Origin: Streptomyces plumbidurans
GTDB taxonomy: Bacteria > Actinomycetota > Actinomycetes > Streptomycetales > Streptomycetaceae
DNA length: 64,000 bases
NCBI RefSeq assembly: GCF_019857225.1
Contig: NZ_JAFJSY010000010.1
Location: 124,001-188,000 of the forward strand
Direction: 5' to 3'
Below are positions 16,666 to 26,115 of the stretch, in pieces. A program made the translations under genes and the position numbers. Positions within the stretch are counted from its first letter, which is position 1, and each line of letters starts with the position of its first letter. The notes under the pieces are model-generated. The model did not search any database and was not told where the DNA came from. It was given only the letters and a program-made list of their open reading frames with translations.

Positions 16666-17958
16666 GTGACCGTCGCGCCCGAGCCGCTCTCCGAGAACAC
16701 CGCCGATGTGATCGTCGTGGGCGCGGGGCCCGCCGGTTCCACGACCGCCTACCACCTCGCCAAGTCCGGCCTGGACGTCCTCCTGCTGGAGAAGACCGAG
16801 TTCCCGCGGGAGAAGGTCTGCGGTGACGGCCTCACCCCGCGCGCGGTCAAACAGCTTGTGGCCATGGGCATCGACATCTCCGAGGAAGCCGGCTGGCTGC
16901 GCAACAAGGGCCTGCGGATCATCGGCGGGGGAGTGCGGCTCCAGCTCGACTGGCCGGATCTGGCCTCCTTCCCCGACTACGGTCTCGTCCGCAAGCGCGA
17001 CGACTTCGACGAGCAGCTCGCCCGGCAGGCCCAGAAGGCGGGCGCGCGGCTCTACGAGCGCTGCAACGTCGGTGCCCCGATCGTCGACGAGCGCACCGGC
17101 CGCATCACCGGCGTCCACGCCAAGCTCGGCGAGGACAAGCGCGAGGTGACCTTCCACGCGCCGCTGGTCGTCGCCGCCGACGGCAACTCGACGCGGCTCT
17201 CGCTGGCGATGGGCCTGCACCGCCGCGAGGACCGCCCGATGGGCGTCGCCGTACGGACGTACTTCACCTCGCCCCGCCACGAGGACGACTACCTGGAGTC
17301 CTGGCTGGAACTGTGGGACCGCCGCGGCCCCCAGGACCGGCTGCTGCCCGGCTACGGCTGGATCTTCGGCATGGGCGACGGCACCTCGAACGTCGGCCTC
17401 GGCGTGCTGAACACCTCGGCGGCCTTCAAGGAGCTGGACTGGCGCGAGATCCTCAAGGCGTGGTGCGCCTCCATGCCCGAGGACTGGGGCTACACCCCGG
17501 ACAACATGACCGGGCCGATCCGCGGCGCCGCGCTCCCCATGGCCTTCAACCGCCAGCCCCACTACACCAAGGGCCTGCTCCTGGTGGGCGACGCCGGCGG
17601 CCTGGTGAACCCGTTCAACGGCGAGGGCATCGCCTACGCCATGGAGTCCGGCCAGATCGCCGCCGACGTCATCGTCCAGGCCCACGCCCGCCCGACGCCC
17701 GCGAGCCGTGAACTCGCCCTGCAGCGCTACCCCCGGGTCCTCAAGGACACCTACGGCGGCTACTACACGCTGGGCCGCGGCTTCGTGAAGCTCATCGGCA
17801 ACCCGAAGATCATGAAGATCGCGGCCCAGCGCGGCCTGACCCACCCCATGCTCATGAAGTTCACCCTCAAGATGCTGGCGAACCTGACCGACCCGACCGG
17901 CGGCGACGCCATGGACCGGATCATCAACGGCCTGAGCAAGGTGGCCCCGAAGGCGTGA
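16666..17958 (+). CDS. geranylgeranyl reductase family flavoprotein, MenJ-like
   Basis: A 430-residue FAD enzyme that saturates isoprenoid double bonds. Seen: the dinucleotide fold VIVVGAGPAGSTTAYHLAKSG at the N-terminus, the family motif PREKVCGDGLTPRAV, and the second FAD motif LLVGDAGGLVNPFNGEGIAYAM. The C-terminal helical region includes GGYYTLGRGFVKLIG. In mycobacteria the related MenJ reduces one menaquinone isoprene unit; Streptomyces makes partly hydrogenated menaquinones, and the nearness of menG, mqnC and nuo supports that role. Other prenyl lipids are possible substrates. GTG start with GGGGAG upstream. Confidence 0.88.
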   Translation: MTVAPEPLSENTADVIVVGAGPAGSTTAYHLAKSGLDVLLLEKTEFPREKVCGDGLTPRAVKQLVAMGIDISEEAGWLRNKGLRIIGGGVRLQLDWPDLASFPDYGLVRKRDDFDEQLARQAQKAGARLYERCNVGAPIVDERTGRITGVHAKLGEDKREVTFHAPLVVAADGNSTRLSLAMGLHRREDRPMGVAVRTYFTSPRHEDDYLESWLELWDRRGPQDRLLPGYGWIFGMGDGTSNVGLGVLNTSAAFKELDWREILKAWCASMPEDWGYTPDNMTGPIRGAALPMAFNRQPHYTKGLLLVGDAGGLVNPFNGEGIAYAMESGQIAADVIVQAHARPTPASRELALQRYPRVLKDTYGGYYTLGRGFVKLIGNPKIMKIAAQRGLTHPMLMKFTLKMLANLTDPTGGDAMDRIINGLSKVAPKA

Positions 17959-17968
17959 ACCGGCCGAA

Positions 17969-18595
17969 CTAGCTGTTCAACGCCGCCACGTTGGCGGCCC
18001 GGCGGGCGAACACCTCGTCGCGCCGGTCCGCCACCTGCCGCAGCGCGTTCTTGCGGTCCCGGCCGGAGAGCCGGTCCAGGTAGACCCGGCCGTTGCAGTG
18101 GTCGGTCTCGTGCTCCAGGCAGCGCGCGAAGTACCCCGTCCCCTCGATGACGAGCGGCTGCCCGTCCTTGTCCAGCCCGCGCACCACGGCCCGGTCGGGG
18201 CGCGGTACGTCCATGACGGCACCCGGCACCGACAGGCACCCCTCGTTCTCGTCGAGCAGCCGGCGCCCGGCGGGTGCGAGCGCGTCGAGCACCGGGTTGA
18301 CGATGTGCCCGACATGGCGGGTCCCGTCGTCGTCCGGGCAGTCGTAGACGAACAGCCGCAGGTCGACGCCGACCTGGTTCGCCGCGAGGCCGGCTCCCTC
18401 GGCGATGTACATGGTCAGGAACATGTCGTCGATGAGCGCGGCCAGGTCGGGACCGAACTCGGTGACGTCCCTGCAGGGCTTGTGCAGGACCTCCTCACCG
18501 ACCTCGGTCACGCGCCGCACCCTCCCGCGCCGGGCCTCGGGCGCGAGCGGCGGATACGAGTCGACGGGCCTGCCTTGCACGAACACACTGGGCAT
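17969..18595 (-). CDS. def: peptide deformylase
   Basis: A 208-residue metalloenzyme that removes the formyl group from new polypeptides. All three motifs are present: GAGLAANQ (67-74), EGCLS with metal Cys120 (118-122), and HETDH (162-166) with two metal histidines and the catalytic Glu. The ATG at 18595 is chosen for its GGGAGA site at good distance. An N-terminal extension of about 25 residues (RPVDSYPPLAPEARRGRVRR) precedes the core. Streptomyces carry several def genes; which copy is essential cannot be told here. It stands alone, convergent with the flavoprotein gene. Confidence 0.93.
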   Translation of the reverse strand: MPSVFVQGRPVDSYPPLAPEARRGRVRRVTEVGEEVLHKPCRDVTEFGPDLAALIDDMFLTMYIAEGAGLAANQVGVDLRLFVYDCPDDDGTRHVGHIVNPVLDALAPAGRRLLDENEGCLSVPGAVMDVPRPDRAVVRGLDKDGQPLVIEGTGYFARCLEHETDHCNGRVYLDRLSGRDRKNALRQVADRRDEVFARRAANVAALNS

Positions 18596-18685
18596 CTCTG
18601 TGTCTCCCTGTGATTGTGAGGATGCTGTGGGTGGCGGGAAAACAGGGTTCCGGCCTGCGGAAGCCCTCCCTACCCTCCGGTACTC

Positions 18686-20500
18686 ATGACAACAGAACAC
18701 TCACCGCGACCGGAGGGGAACTCCGGCCACACCCGCAGACGATTCCTCGCCGGCACCGGGGGCGCGGCGGGTGCGCTCGCCTTATGGCCCGCCACGCGCG
18801 CGAGCGCGGCCTCCACCGGCAAGCGCGTCGCCGTCCTCGGCGGCGGGGTCTCCGGCCTCAGCGCCGCCCACGAACTCGCCGAACGCGGCTACGCCGTCAC
18901 CGTCTACGAGTACTACGACATCCTCGGCGGCAAGGCCCGCTCGATGGACGTCCCCGGCACCGCGAGCGGCGGGCGCAAGCCCCTGCCCGGCGAGCACGGC
19001 TTCCGCTTCTTCCCCGGCTTCTACCGGAACCTGCCGGACACGATGCGCCGCATCCCCTTCCCCGGCAGCGCGAACGGTGTCCACGGCAACCTGCGGAACG
19101 CCACCGAGGAGCTGTTCGCCCGCGCCTCGGGACGGCCGGATCTGCACTTCCCGCTGCGCCGCGCGACGACCCCGCCCGCCCCCGGAGACATCACCCCGTC
19201 CTGGATCCGCGACCAGATCCTCTCCGTGCTGGACCTGGGCACCCGCCTCCCGGCCCACGAGGTCGCCTACTTCGCCGACCGACTCCTCGTCCACCTCACC
19301 AGCTGCGACGCCCGCCGCGAGGGCCAGTGGGAGAAGGTCGCGTGGTGGGACTTCATCCGCGCCGACGACATGAGCGAGGAGTACCGGACCCTCCTCGGCA
19401 TCGGCCAGACCCGCAACCTCGTCGCCACGCGCGCGGAGGTGGCGTCCACGCGCACCGTCGGCCGCGTCATCATCGAGGCCCTGATCCTCTGGGGCCTGCT
19501 CGGCCGCGGCCTGGACGGCGACGCCGACGTCGACCGGGTCCTCAACGCCCCCACGAGCGAGGCCTGGATCGACCCCTGGGAGACCCATCTGCGCTCCCTG
19601 GGCGTCGAATTCGTTCTGGGCACCCAGGTCCACGAGGTCCTCCACGACGGCGGCCGGGTCACCGGCGTACGGGTGTCCGCGCGCGACGGCGGCCAGGAGC
19701 GCACGGTCACCGCCGACCACTACGTCTCCGCGATGCCCGTCGAACACGCCCGCACGACCTGGGGCAGGGCGCTGCGGGCGGCCGACCCGCAGCTCGCCAG
19801 GTGCGACGCGCTGCAGACGGACTGGATGACCGGCGTGATGTTCTACCTGCGCACGCCCACGCCCGTCGTGCACGGCCACATCAACTGCCTCGACTCACCC
19901 TGGTCGGTGACCGGCATCGGCCAGGCCCAGTTCTGGGACGTCCGCGACTTCTCGCGCGACTACGGCGACGGCCGGGCCCACGACTGCCTCTCGGCGATCA
20001 TCTCCGAGTGGGACAAGCCGGGCATCCTGTACGGCAAGACGGCCAAGGAGTGCACCAAGGACGAGATCGTCGCCGAGCTCTGGGCGCAGCTGAAGGACGC
20101 CCTGAACGACTCCGGCAAGACGACGCTCACCGACGAGGACCGCCTCGGCTGGTTCATGGACCCGGCCGTGACGGGCCTGGGCGGCCCCGAGCCGCGCAAT
20201 CGCGAGCAGCTCCTCATCCATCCCACGGGAACCCTCTACAACCGCCCCTCGGCCCGCACAGCGGTCCCGAACTTCTTCCTCGCCGGCGACTACGTCCGCA
20301 CGGACGTCGACCTGGCGACGATGGAAGGCGCCAACGAGTCGGCGCGACGGGCCGTCAACGCCCTCCTGGACGCGGACAATTCGGACGCGGGACGCTGCGA
20401 GATCTGGGAGCTGTACCGCCCGCCGGAGATGGAGCCCCTCAAGCGCGTCGACGAGGTCCGCTACCGGCTGGGCCTGCCCAACACCTTCGACCTGGGCTGA
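18686..20500 (+). CDS. Tat-exported FAD-dependent oxidoreductase (hydroxysqualene dehydroxylase/phytoene desaturase-like)
   Basis: A 604-residue flavoprotein of the amine oxidase/desaturase superfamily. The N-terminus has a Tat signal (HTRRRFLAGTGGAAGALAL, then ARASA). The FAD fold follows: VAVLGGGVSGLSAAHELAERG with the YEYYDILGGKARS motif, and the closing FLAGDYVRTDVDLATMEGANESA. HGFRFFPGFYRN is typical of the hydroxysqualene-dehydroxylase-like branch. The substrate is probably a lipid or isoprenoid outside the membrane, which is inference. Codon 33 is TTA (18782-18784), the rarest Streptomyces codon, so translation should depend on the bldA tRNA. The gene is followed by a repeat and a terminator. 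Confidence 0.85.
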   Translation: MTTEHSPRPEGNSGHTRRRFLAGTGGAAGALALWPATRASAASTGKRVAVLGGGVSGLSAAHELAERGYAVTVYEYYDILGGKARSMDVPGTASGGRKPLPGEHGFRFFPGFYRNLPDTMRRIPFPGSANGVHGNLRNATEELFARASGRPDLHFPLRRATTPPAPGDITPSWIRDQILSVLDLGTRLPAHEVAYFADRLLVHLTSCDARREGQWEKVAWWDFIRADDMSEEYRTLLGIGQTRNLVATRAEVASTRTVGRVIIEALILWGLLGRGLDGDADVDRVLNAPTSEAWIDPWETHLRSLGVEFVLGTQVHEVLHDGGRVTGVRVSARDGGQERTVTADHYVSAMPVEHARTTWGRALRAADPQLARCDALQTDWMTGVMFYLRTPTPVVHGHINCLDSPWSVTGIGQAQFWDVRDFSRDYGDGRAHDCLSAIISEWDKPGILYGKTAKECTKDEIVAELWAQLKDALNDSGKTTLTDEDRLGWFMDPAVTGLGGPEPRNREQLLIHPTGTLYNRPSARTAVPNFFLAGDYVRTDVDLATMEGANESARRAVNALLDADNSDAGRCEIWELYRPPEMEPLKRVDEVRYRLGLPNTFDLG

Positions 20501-20513
20501 GCCCGACCGGGCC

Positions 20514-20573
20514 GGGCTCGGCGGAACGGGCTGGGCGGAGCGGGCTGGGCGGAACGGGCTGGGCGGAACGGGC
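20514..20573. repeat. 14-bp tandem repeat, four copies
   Basis: The unit GGGCTGGGCGGAAC occurs at 20514-20527 (one mismatch), 20528-20541 (one mismatch), 20542-20555 and 20556-20569, then a partial copy. It lies between the stop of the FAD oxidoreductase gene and the terminator hairpin. It has no coding role visible. Confidence 0.9.
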
Positions 20574-20610
20574 GGAAGGACCGCGGCCCCCGAGCGGCTG
20601 CGGTCCTTCC
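20574..20610. terminator. bidirectional terminator hairpin
   Basis: GGAAGGACCGC (20574-20584) and GCGGTCCTTCC (20600-20610) form a perfect 11-pair stem with a 15-nt loop. It sits between the convergent FAD oxidoreductase and NlpC/P60 genes and can act on both strands. No U-tract follows, as is usual in Streptomyces. Confidence 0.85.
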
Positions 20611-20657
20611 GTGCGTCCGTATTGCGTGAGTTGTGCTGTGAGGTGCTGAGAGGTGCG

Positions 20658-21467
20658 TCAGAGCATCCGCACCGCGCCGGTCGGCGGGTCGTAGGAGAGC
20701 GGCTTCTCGACCACACCGGTCGACGGGTTCTGCGCGCCGACGAACATGCCGTCGCCGACGTACACCGCCACGTGGTACGCGCTGCCCGCGCTGCCCCAGT
20801 ACAGGATGTCGCCGGGCTGCAGGTTGCTCAGCGAGACCTGGGTGCCGGCCGTCGACTGGCTCTGCGAGACGCGCGGCAGGTCGACGCCGACCTGCTTGAA
20901 GGCGGCCTGCACCAGACCGGAGCAGTCCCACGAGTTGGGGCCGGTGCCGCCGGAGACGTACGCGTCGCCGACCTGAGCCTTCACGAAGGCGATGACCGCC
21001 GCGGCCGAACCGGTGGCCGTGGCCGAGCTCGTGGAGGCCGTCGAGGTGCCGGCGGTGGCGGAGAGGGTGGTCCGCTCCGTGCTGCGCGAGGCGCGCTCGG
21101 CGGCGGCCTTGCGGGCGGCCTCCTGGGCCTTCTTCTTGGCCTCTGCCTTCTTCTTCGCCTGTGCGAGGTCCGCCTTGGCCTGCTTCGCGGCCTTTGTGGC
21201 GGCGGCGTCACGCTCGGCCTGCAGCTGGTAGTTCGCGGCCGCCTGCTGCGTGGCGTCCGCGGACTGGGCGACCTGAGTGGCCATGTCGGCCGTCAGGGTG
21301 GGCAGTTCGAGGGTCTGCGTGACCGGCTCGGCGGCATTCGCCGAAGCCGACGCACCCGCCGCTGCCATGCTGAGGACGCCACCGGTCACACCGACGCGCA
21401 ACGCGAGCGACGACGTCGCGGTGCGGCGGGGTTTCCGGTGGCTGCGTATGTGAGCGGTGTGGGACAT
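20658..21467 (-). CDS. secreted NlpC/P60 family peptidoglycan endopeptidase
   Basis: A 269-residue exported cell-wall hydrolase, starting from the ATG at 21467. A long basic n-region (HIRSHRKPRRTAT) leads to a signal peptide ending near ANA (residue 45). A Lys/Ala-rich coiled coil occupies about 65-128, then a Ser/Thr linker, then the NlpC/P60 domain (155-269) with catalytic Cys182 (WDCSGLVQAAF) and His232 (YHVAVYVGDG). It should cut stem peptides of peptidoglycan during growth or sporulation. In-frame upstream codons (ATG at 21497) exist but lack a good ribosome site. It is divergent from nuoA across a 760-bp control region. Confidence 0.9.
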   Translation of the reverse strand: MSHTAHIRSHRKPRRTATSSLALRVGVTGGVLSMAAAGASASANAAEPVTQTLELPTLTADMATQVAQSADATQQAAANYQLQAERDAAATKAAKQAKADLAQAKKKAEAKKKAQEAARKAAAERASRSTERTTLSATAGTSTASTSSATATGSAAAVIAFVKAQVGDAYVSGGTGPNSWDCSGLVQAAFKQVGVDLPRVSQSQSTAGTQVSLSNLQPGDILYWGSAGSAYHVAVYVGDGMFVGAQNPSTGVVEKPLSYDPPTGAVRML

Positions 21468-21716
21468 GAGAACAACCGGTATCAGGGGCTCCTCCATACC
21501 TTCAAGAAACGTGTGCTGCGCCACAGTTGTTCAACTGACGCCCCGAAACCTGGTTCCAGCGACCCTTATTGACGCCCTAACGGACATAGCGGGCACGGCC
21601 CATTGCCCTCGTGATCACGGTCTTTCATCGTTACGCCCGAATTGCCCCGCGCCTACCACCGGTTGAGGCAGTTGGCCAAGCCCCGTTCTCATGCCCCTCT
21701 CATGAGTGTGGCGGAG

Positions 21717-21732
21717 GTCACGCAACGGTCAC
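21717..21732. promoter_or_regulatory. direct repeat GTCAC-N6-GTCAC, possible MtrA site
   Basis: Two GTCAC pentamers (21717-21721 and 21728-21732) lie one helical turn apart. MtrA, an actinobacterial response regulator of cell-wall genes, binds direct repeats of this kind. The site lies about 250 bp upstream of the NlpC/P60 start. Binding is inferred from pattern only. Confidence 0.35.
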
Positions 21733-21798
21733 GCCGACGGCTGCGTCTCGCGCGAAGATCACGACGAGATTGCGCCGGGGTCACGACCGGGCTCCGCT

Positions 21799-21814
21799 CG
21801 TGAACGCGTGCACG
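21799..21814. promoter_or_regulatory. possible Rex operator
   Basis: CGTGAACGCGTGCACG matches 13 of 16 positions of the Streptomyces Rex operator consensus TGTGAACGCGTTCACA. It is far (about 420 bp) from the nuoA start, so it may be an auxiliary site or chance. Confidence 0.35.
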
Positions 21815-22110
21815 CGTCCACACCGCACCGCACACCTCCCCCTGACGTGTGAACGCAGTCCTCTATCAAGACGACCCGTCCAGCGCCAATTTGCATGCAA
21901 GGGAAGTCTCTTGATATTGAGACGCCGCCTCCGAACTGCGTCGACAAGCGGAAATGTCACCTCTGGTGACCACTCGGACGCTTCACGTACGAAGATCACT
22001 TCTGCTCCGGCTTCATGATCCTTCGTCAGGTGGTGGAGATCACAAAGCTTGTGCAATACCCCGTGTCGCAGATCACAGAGCGGCGGGCATAAGATGCGAG
22101 GCAGTTGGGC

Positions 22111-22128
22111 TTGTGACCTGCTTCACAT
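22111..22128. promoter_or_regulatory. Rex- or Crp-type operator before nuoA
   Basis: TTGTGACCTGCTTCACAT contains TGTGA-N6-TCACA as a perfect palindrome (22112-22127). It fits both the Rex operator (TTGTGAA-N4-TTCACAA, 16 of 18) and the Crp consensus. It lies 104 bp before nuoA, just downstream of a minus 10-like TAAGAT (22090-22095). If that promoter is real, bound protein would block transcription. Rex senses NADH/NAD and represses respiratory genes, so it is the more natural candidate. Confidence 0.6.
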
Positions 22129-22231
22129 GTTCTCGATCTTCGCCGGGACGGGCGGGGTGAGAGGGGCGTATGAGGCGGGTGTGAGCCCGCCATCGCCAGC
22201 AGTCAGTGCCGACTGAGAGGAGCGAGGAGCG

Positions 22232-22591
22232 GTGAACGCGTATGCGCCCATCCTCGTACTGGGAGCCCTCGGGGCAGGCTTTGCGATCTTCTCCGTGGTC
22301 ATGGCCACGCTGATCGGTCCGAAGCGGTACAACCGGGCCAAGCTCGAGGCCTACGAGTGCGGGATCGAGCCGACCCCCACGCCGGCCGGCGGCGGGCGTT
22401 TCCCCATCAAGTACTACCTGACGGCGATGCTCTTCATCGTCTTCGACATCGAGATCGTCTTCCTCTACCCCTGGGCCGTCACCTTCGACTCCCTGGGGAT
22501 TTTCGGGCTCGTGGAGATGCTGCTCTTCGTGCTCACCGTCTTCGTCGCGTACGCGTACGTATGGCGGCGCGGCGGCCTGGAATGGGACTGA
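22232..22591 (+). CDS. nuoA: NADH-quinone oxidoreductase subunit A
   Basis: A 119-residue membrane subunit of complex I and first gene of the 14-gene operon. Three membrane helices are clear. The family core motif is present: [18 protein letters not shown] with the conserved Cys in the Q-chamber loop, and [26 protein letters not shown]. NuoA packs with NuoJ, K and H at the quinone site. The GTG start has GAGGAG immediately upstream. nuoB begins 14 bases after its stop. Confidence 0.97.
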   Translation: MNAYAPILVLGALGAGFAIFSVVMATLIGPKRYNRAKLEAYECGIEPTPTPAGGGRFPIKYYLTAMLFIVFDIEIVFLYPWAVTFDSLGIFGLVEMLLFVLTVFVAYAYVWRRGGLEWD

Positions 22592-22605
22592 GGGGCCTTT
22601 AGACC

Positions 22606-23156
<551 letters not shown>

Positions 23157-23160
<4 letters not shown>

Positions 23161-23912
23161 GCGACGCGAACGGCACCGGCGGGGCGTCGAACGGGGTCAA
23201 CCCCGAGAAGGACCTCGGCGCCTCCAACCTCCCCGGCCAGCGCGGCGAGGGCGGTGAGGAGATCCGCGTCCAGCGCGGCATGTTCGGCGCCAACAACGGC
23301 GGCGACACCTCCGGCTACGGCGGCCTGGTCCGCTCGGTCCGCCTCCCGGGACCGGCGGCCCGCCCCTACGGCGGCTGGTTCGACGAGGTCGCCGACGAAC
23401 TGGAAGGCGCGCTGGAGGAACAGGGACTCCTGCCCGACAACGCGATCGAGAAGACGGTCGTCGACCGCGGAGAGCTCACCTTCCACATCGAGCGCGAGCA
23501 TCTGCTCCGGGTCGCCCAGACCCTCCGCGACGACCCGGCCCTGCGCTTCGAACTGTGCACCGGCGTCAGCGGCGTCCACTACCTGCACGACAAGGGCCGC
23601 GAGCTGCACGCCATCTACCACCTGCGCTCGATCACCCACAACCGGCTGATCCGCCTCGAGGTCAGCGCGCCCGACAGCGACCCGAAGATCCCGTCGCTGG
23701 TCTCGGTGTATCCCACCAACGACTGGCATGAGCGCGAGACCTACGACTTCTTCGGCATCGTCTTCGACGGTCACCCGGCCCTGACCCGGATCATGATGCC
23801 GGACGACTGGCAGGGCCACCCGCAGCGCAAGGACTACCCCCTCGGCGGCATCCCCGTCGAGTACAAGGGCGCCCAGATCCCGGCTCCGGACCAGCGGAGG
23901 TCGTACTCGTGA
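23157..23912 (+). CDS. nuoC: NADH-quinone oxidoreductase subunit C
   Basis: A 251-residue subunit of the 30-kDa family, connecting the peripheral arm to the membrane. The family core (about 105-235) contains [22 protein letters not shown] and [21 protein letters not shown]. It has an N-terminal extension of about 95 residues rich in Gly and Asn, common in actinobacteria, and is not fused to NuoD as in E. coli. GTGA overlaps join it to nuoB and nuoD. Confidence 0.96.
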
Positions 23913-25246
23913 GCAACACGCAGTCAGCAGCCGCGTCCGCATCGGCGCGCGAGACCACCGAGGGCACCGTATACACGGTCACCGGTGGCGACTGGGACGA
24001 GGTCGTCCAGTCCGCGGCCCGTGCCGACGACGAGCGCATCGTCGTCAACATGGGTCCCCAGCACCCCTCCACCCACGGGGTGCTCCGCCTGATCCTGGAG
24101 ATCGAGGGCGAGACGGTCACCGAGGCCCGCTGCGGCATCGGCTATCTCCACACGGGGATCGAGAAGAACCTCGAGTTCCGCACGTGGACGCAGGGCACCA
24201 CGTTCGTGACGCGCATGGACTACCTGACGTCCTTCTTCAACGAGACCGCCTACTGTCTCGCCGTCGAGAAGCTCCTCGGCATCGAGGACCAGATCACCGA
24301 GCGCGCCGAGATCATCCGGGTGCTCCTGATGGAGCTGAACCGCCTCTCCTCCCACCTGGTGTGCATCGCCACCGGCGGCATGGAGCTCGGCGCCACCACG
24401 ATCATGATCTACGGATTCCGTGATCGTGAAATGATTCTCGACATCTACGAGCTCATCACGGGCCTGCGCATGAACCACGCGTACATCCGGCCCGGCGGAC
24501 TCGCCCAGGACCTGCCGCCCGGCGCGGTGGACCACATCCGCGAGTTCGTGAAGAAGATGAAGAAGAACCTCCCGGAGTACGACAAGCTCGCCACCGGGAA
24601 CCCCATCTTCAAGGCCCGTATGCAGGACGTCGGCTATCTCGACCTGGCCGGCTGCATGGCCCTCGGCGCCACCGGCCCGATCCTGCGCTCCACCGGCCTG
24701 CCGCACGACCTGCGCAAGGCACAGCCGTACTGCGGATACGAGACGTACGACTTCGAGATCCCGACCGCCGACTCCTGCGACTCCTACGGGCGCTTCCTGA
24801 TCCGCCTGGAGGAGATGCGCCAGTCGCTGGGGATCATCGAGCAGTGCCTGGACCGGCTGCAGCCAGGGCCTGTCATGGTCGCCGACAAGAAGATCGCCTG
24901 GCCAGCCCAGCTCGCCCTGGGACCGGACGGGCTCGGCAACTCCCTCGACCACATCAAGAAGATCATGGGCACGTCCATGGAGGCCCTGATCCACCACTTC
25001 AAGCTGGTCACCGAGGGCTTCCGCGTTCCGCCGGGACAGGCGTACGTGGCCGTCGAGTCGCCCAAGGGCGAACTCGGGGTGCATGCCGTCTCCGACGGCG
25101 GCACCCGCCCCTTCCGGGTCCACTTCCGCGACCCGTCCTTCACCAACCTGCAGGCCATGGCGGCGATGTGCGAGGGCGGCCAGGTCGCCGACGTCATCGT
25201 CGCCGTCGCGTCCATCGACCCCGTGATGGGAGGCGTCGACCGGTGA
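23909..25246 (+). CDS. nuoD: NADH-quinone oxidoreductase subunit D
   Basis: A 445-residue subunit of the 49-kDa family that forms the quinone pocket with NuoB. Seen: [20 protein letters not shown] (the conserved His loop at the quinone head), [15 protein letters not shown], and the C-terminal DPVMGGVDR. Residues 1-35 are a variable Ser/Ala-rich leader. GTG start overlapping the nuoC stop. Confidence 0.97.
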   Translation: MSNTQSAAASASARETTEGTVYTVTGGDWDEVVQSAARADDERIVVNMGPQHPSTHGVLRLILEIEGETVTEARCGIGYLHTGIEKNLEFRTWTQGTTFVTRMDYLTSFFNETAYCLAVEKLLGIEDQITERAEIIRVLLMELNRLSSHLVCIATGGMELGATTIMIYGFRDREMILDIYELITGLRMNHAYIRPGGLAQDLPPGAVDHIREFVKKMKKNLPEYDKLATGNPIFKARMQDVGYLDLAGCMALGATGPILRSTGLPHDLRKAQPYCGYETYDFEIPTADSCDSYGRFLIRLEEMRQSLGIIEQCLDRLQPGPVMVADKKIAWPAQLALGPDGLGNSLDHIKKIMGTSMEALIHHFKLVTEGFRVPPGQAYVAVESPKGELGVHAVSDGGTRPFRVHFRDPSFTNLQAMAAMCEGGQVADVIVAVASIDPVMGGVDR

Positions 25247-26115
25247 CCACCAGTTCCTCGGAGCAGGGCGTCAGCCTGGGCATGCCCCAACTGCCCGCGC
25301 CCGCCTACCCGGACGACGTCCGAGCCCGGCTCGAGGCCGACGCGCGCCAGGTGATCGACCGCTACCCCGACTCCCGGTCCGCGCTCCTGCCGCTGCTGCA
25401 CCTCGTGCAGTCGGAGGAGGGCCATGTCACGCGCACCGGGATGCAGTTCTGCGCGGACATGCTCAAGCTGACCACGGCGGAGGTCACGGCCGTCGCGACC
25501 TTCTACTCCATGTACCGGCGCAAGCCGTCCGGCGACTACCAGGTCGGCGTGTGCACCAACACGCTGTGCGCGGTGATGGGCGGTGACGCGATCTTCGAGG
25601 AGCTCCAGGAGCACCTCGGCGTCGGCAACGGCGAGACCACCGCCGACGGCAAGGTCACCCTGGAGCACATCGAGTGCAACGCGGCCTGCGACTACGCGCC
25701 GGTGGTCATGGTCAACTGGGAGTTCTTCGACGACCAGACCCCGGACAGCGCCAAGCGCCTCGTCGACGACCTGCGCGCGGGACGCGAGGTCGAGCCCACG
25801 CGCGGTGCGCGTCTGTGCACCTTCAAGGAGACCGCGCGGATCCTGGCCGGCTTCCCCGACGAGCGGCCAGGGGCCGTCGAGGCGAGCGGCAGTGCGGGAC
25901 CGGCGTCGCTGGTGGGCCTCCGCCTGGCCAGGGGAGAGACCGCACCCGCGCGCGTGGTCCATCCGCGGGACGGCGGGCCGCACGACGAGCAGGACAGGGC
26001 CGCCGTGCACGACCCGTCGCCGACCGAGCGCCTGAGCGCACATGACGCGCCGCAGGAGACGTCGGCCTCCGACCCGGCCCACCCGGCCGGGCCCACCGCC
26101 GAGGAGGGGGAGTGA
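25243..26115 (+). CDS. nuoE: NADH-quinone oxidoreductase subunit E
   Basis: A 290-residue thioredoxin-fold subunit of the NADH module. The [2Fe-2S] ligands are C104 and C109 (CTNTLC) and C145 and C149 (CNAAC). The core ends near residue 205. The remaining 85 residues form an acidic, Pro/Ala/His-rich and probably disordered tail that E. coli NuoE lacks. Start overlaps nuoD (GTGA). Confidence 0.95.
   Translation: MTTSSSEQGVSLGMPQLPAPAYPDDVRARLEADARQVIDRYPDSRSALLPLLHLVQSEEGHVTRTGMQFCADMLKLTTAEVTAVATFYSMYRRKPSGDYQVGVCTNTLCAVMGGDAIFEELQEHLGVGNGETTADGKVTLEHIECNAACDYAPVVMVNWEFFDDQTPDSAKRLVDDLRAGREVEPTRGARLCTFKETARILAGFPDERPGAVEASGSAGPASLVGLRLARGETAPARVVHPRDGGPHDEQDRAAVHDPSPTERLSAHDAPQETSASDPAHPAGPTAEEGE

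Larger units (their letters stand above)
21468..22231. promoter_or_regulatory. control region between the NlpC/P60 gene and the nuo operon
   Basis: No credible gene is seen in these 764 bases, whose GC is lower than the flanks. They hold several inverted and direct repeats: a GTCAC pair at 21717-21732, a Rex-like site at 21799-21814, a half-site TGTGAACGC at 21848-21856, the palindrome GTCACC-TCT-GGTGAC at 21956-21970, CACAA-AGC-TTGTG at 22041-22053, and TGTGA-N6-TCACA at 22112-22127. A minus 10-like TAAGAT lies at 22090-22095. I found no ydaO-type riboswitch here despite its presence before another lytic gene in this window. Confidence 0.6.

Noticed and set aside
21468..21720. c-di-AMP riboswitch before the NlpC/P60 gene
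   Set aside because: None of the conserved boxes found at 54511-54697 could be read here.
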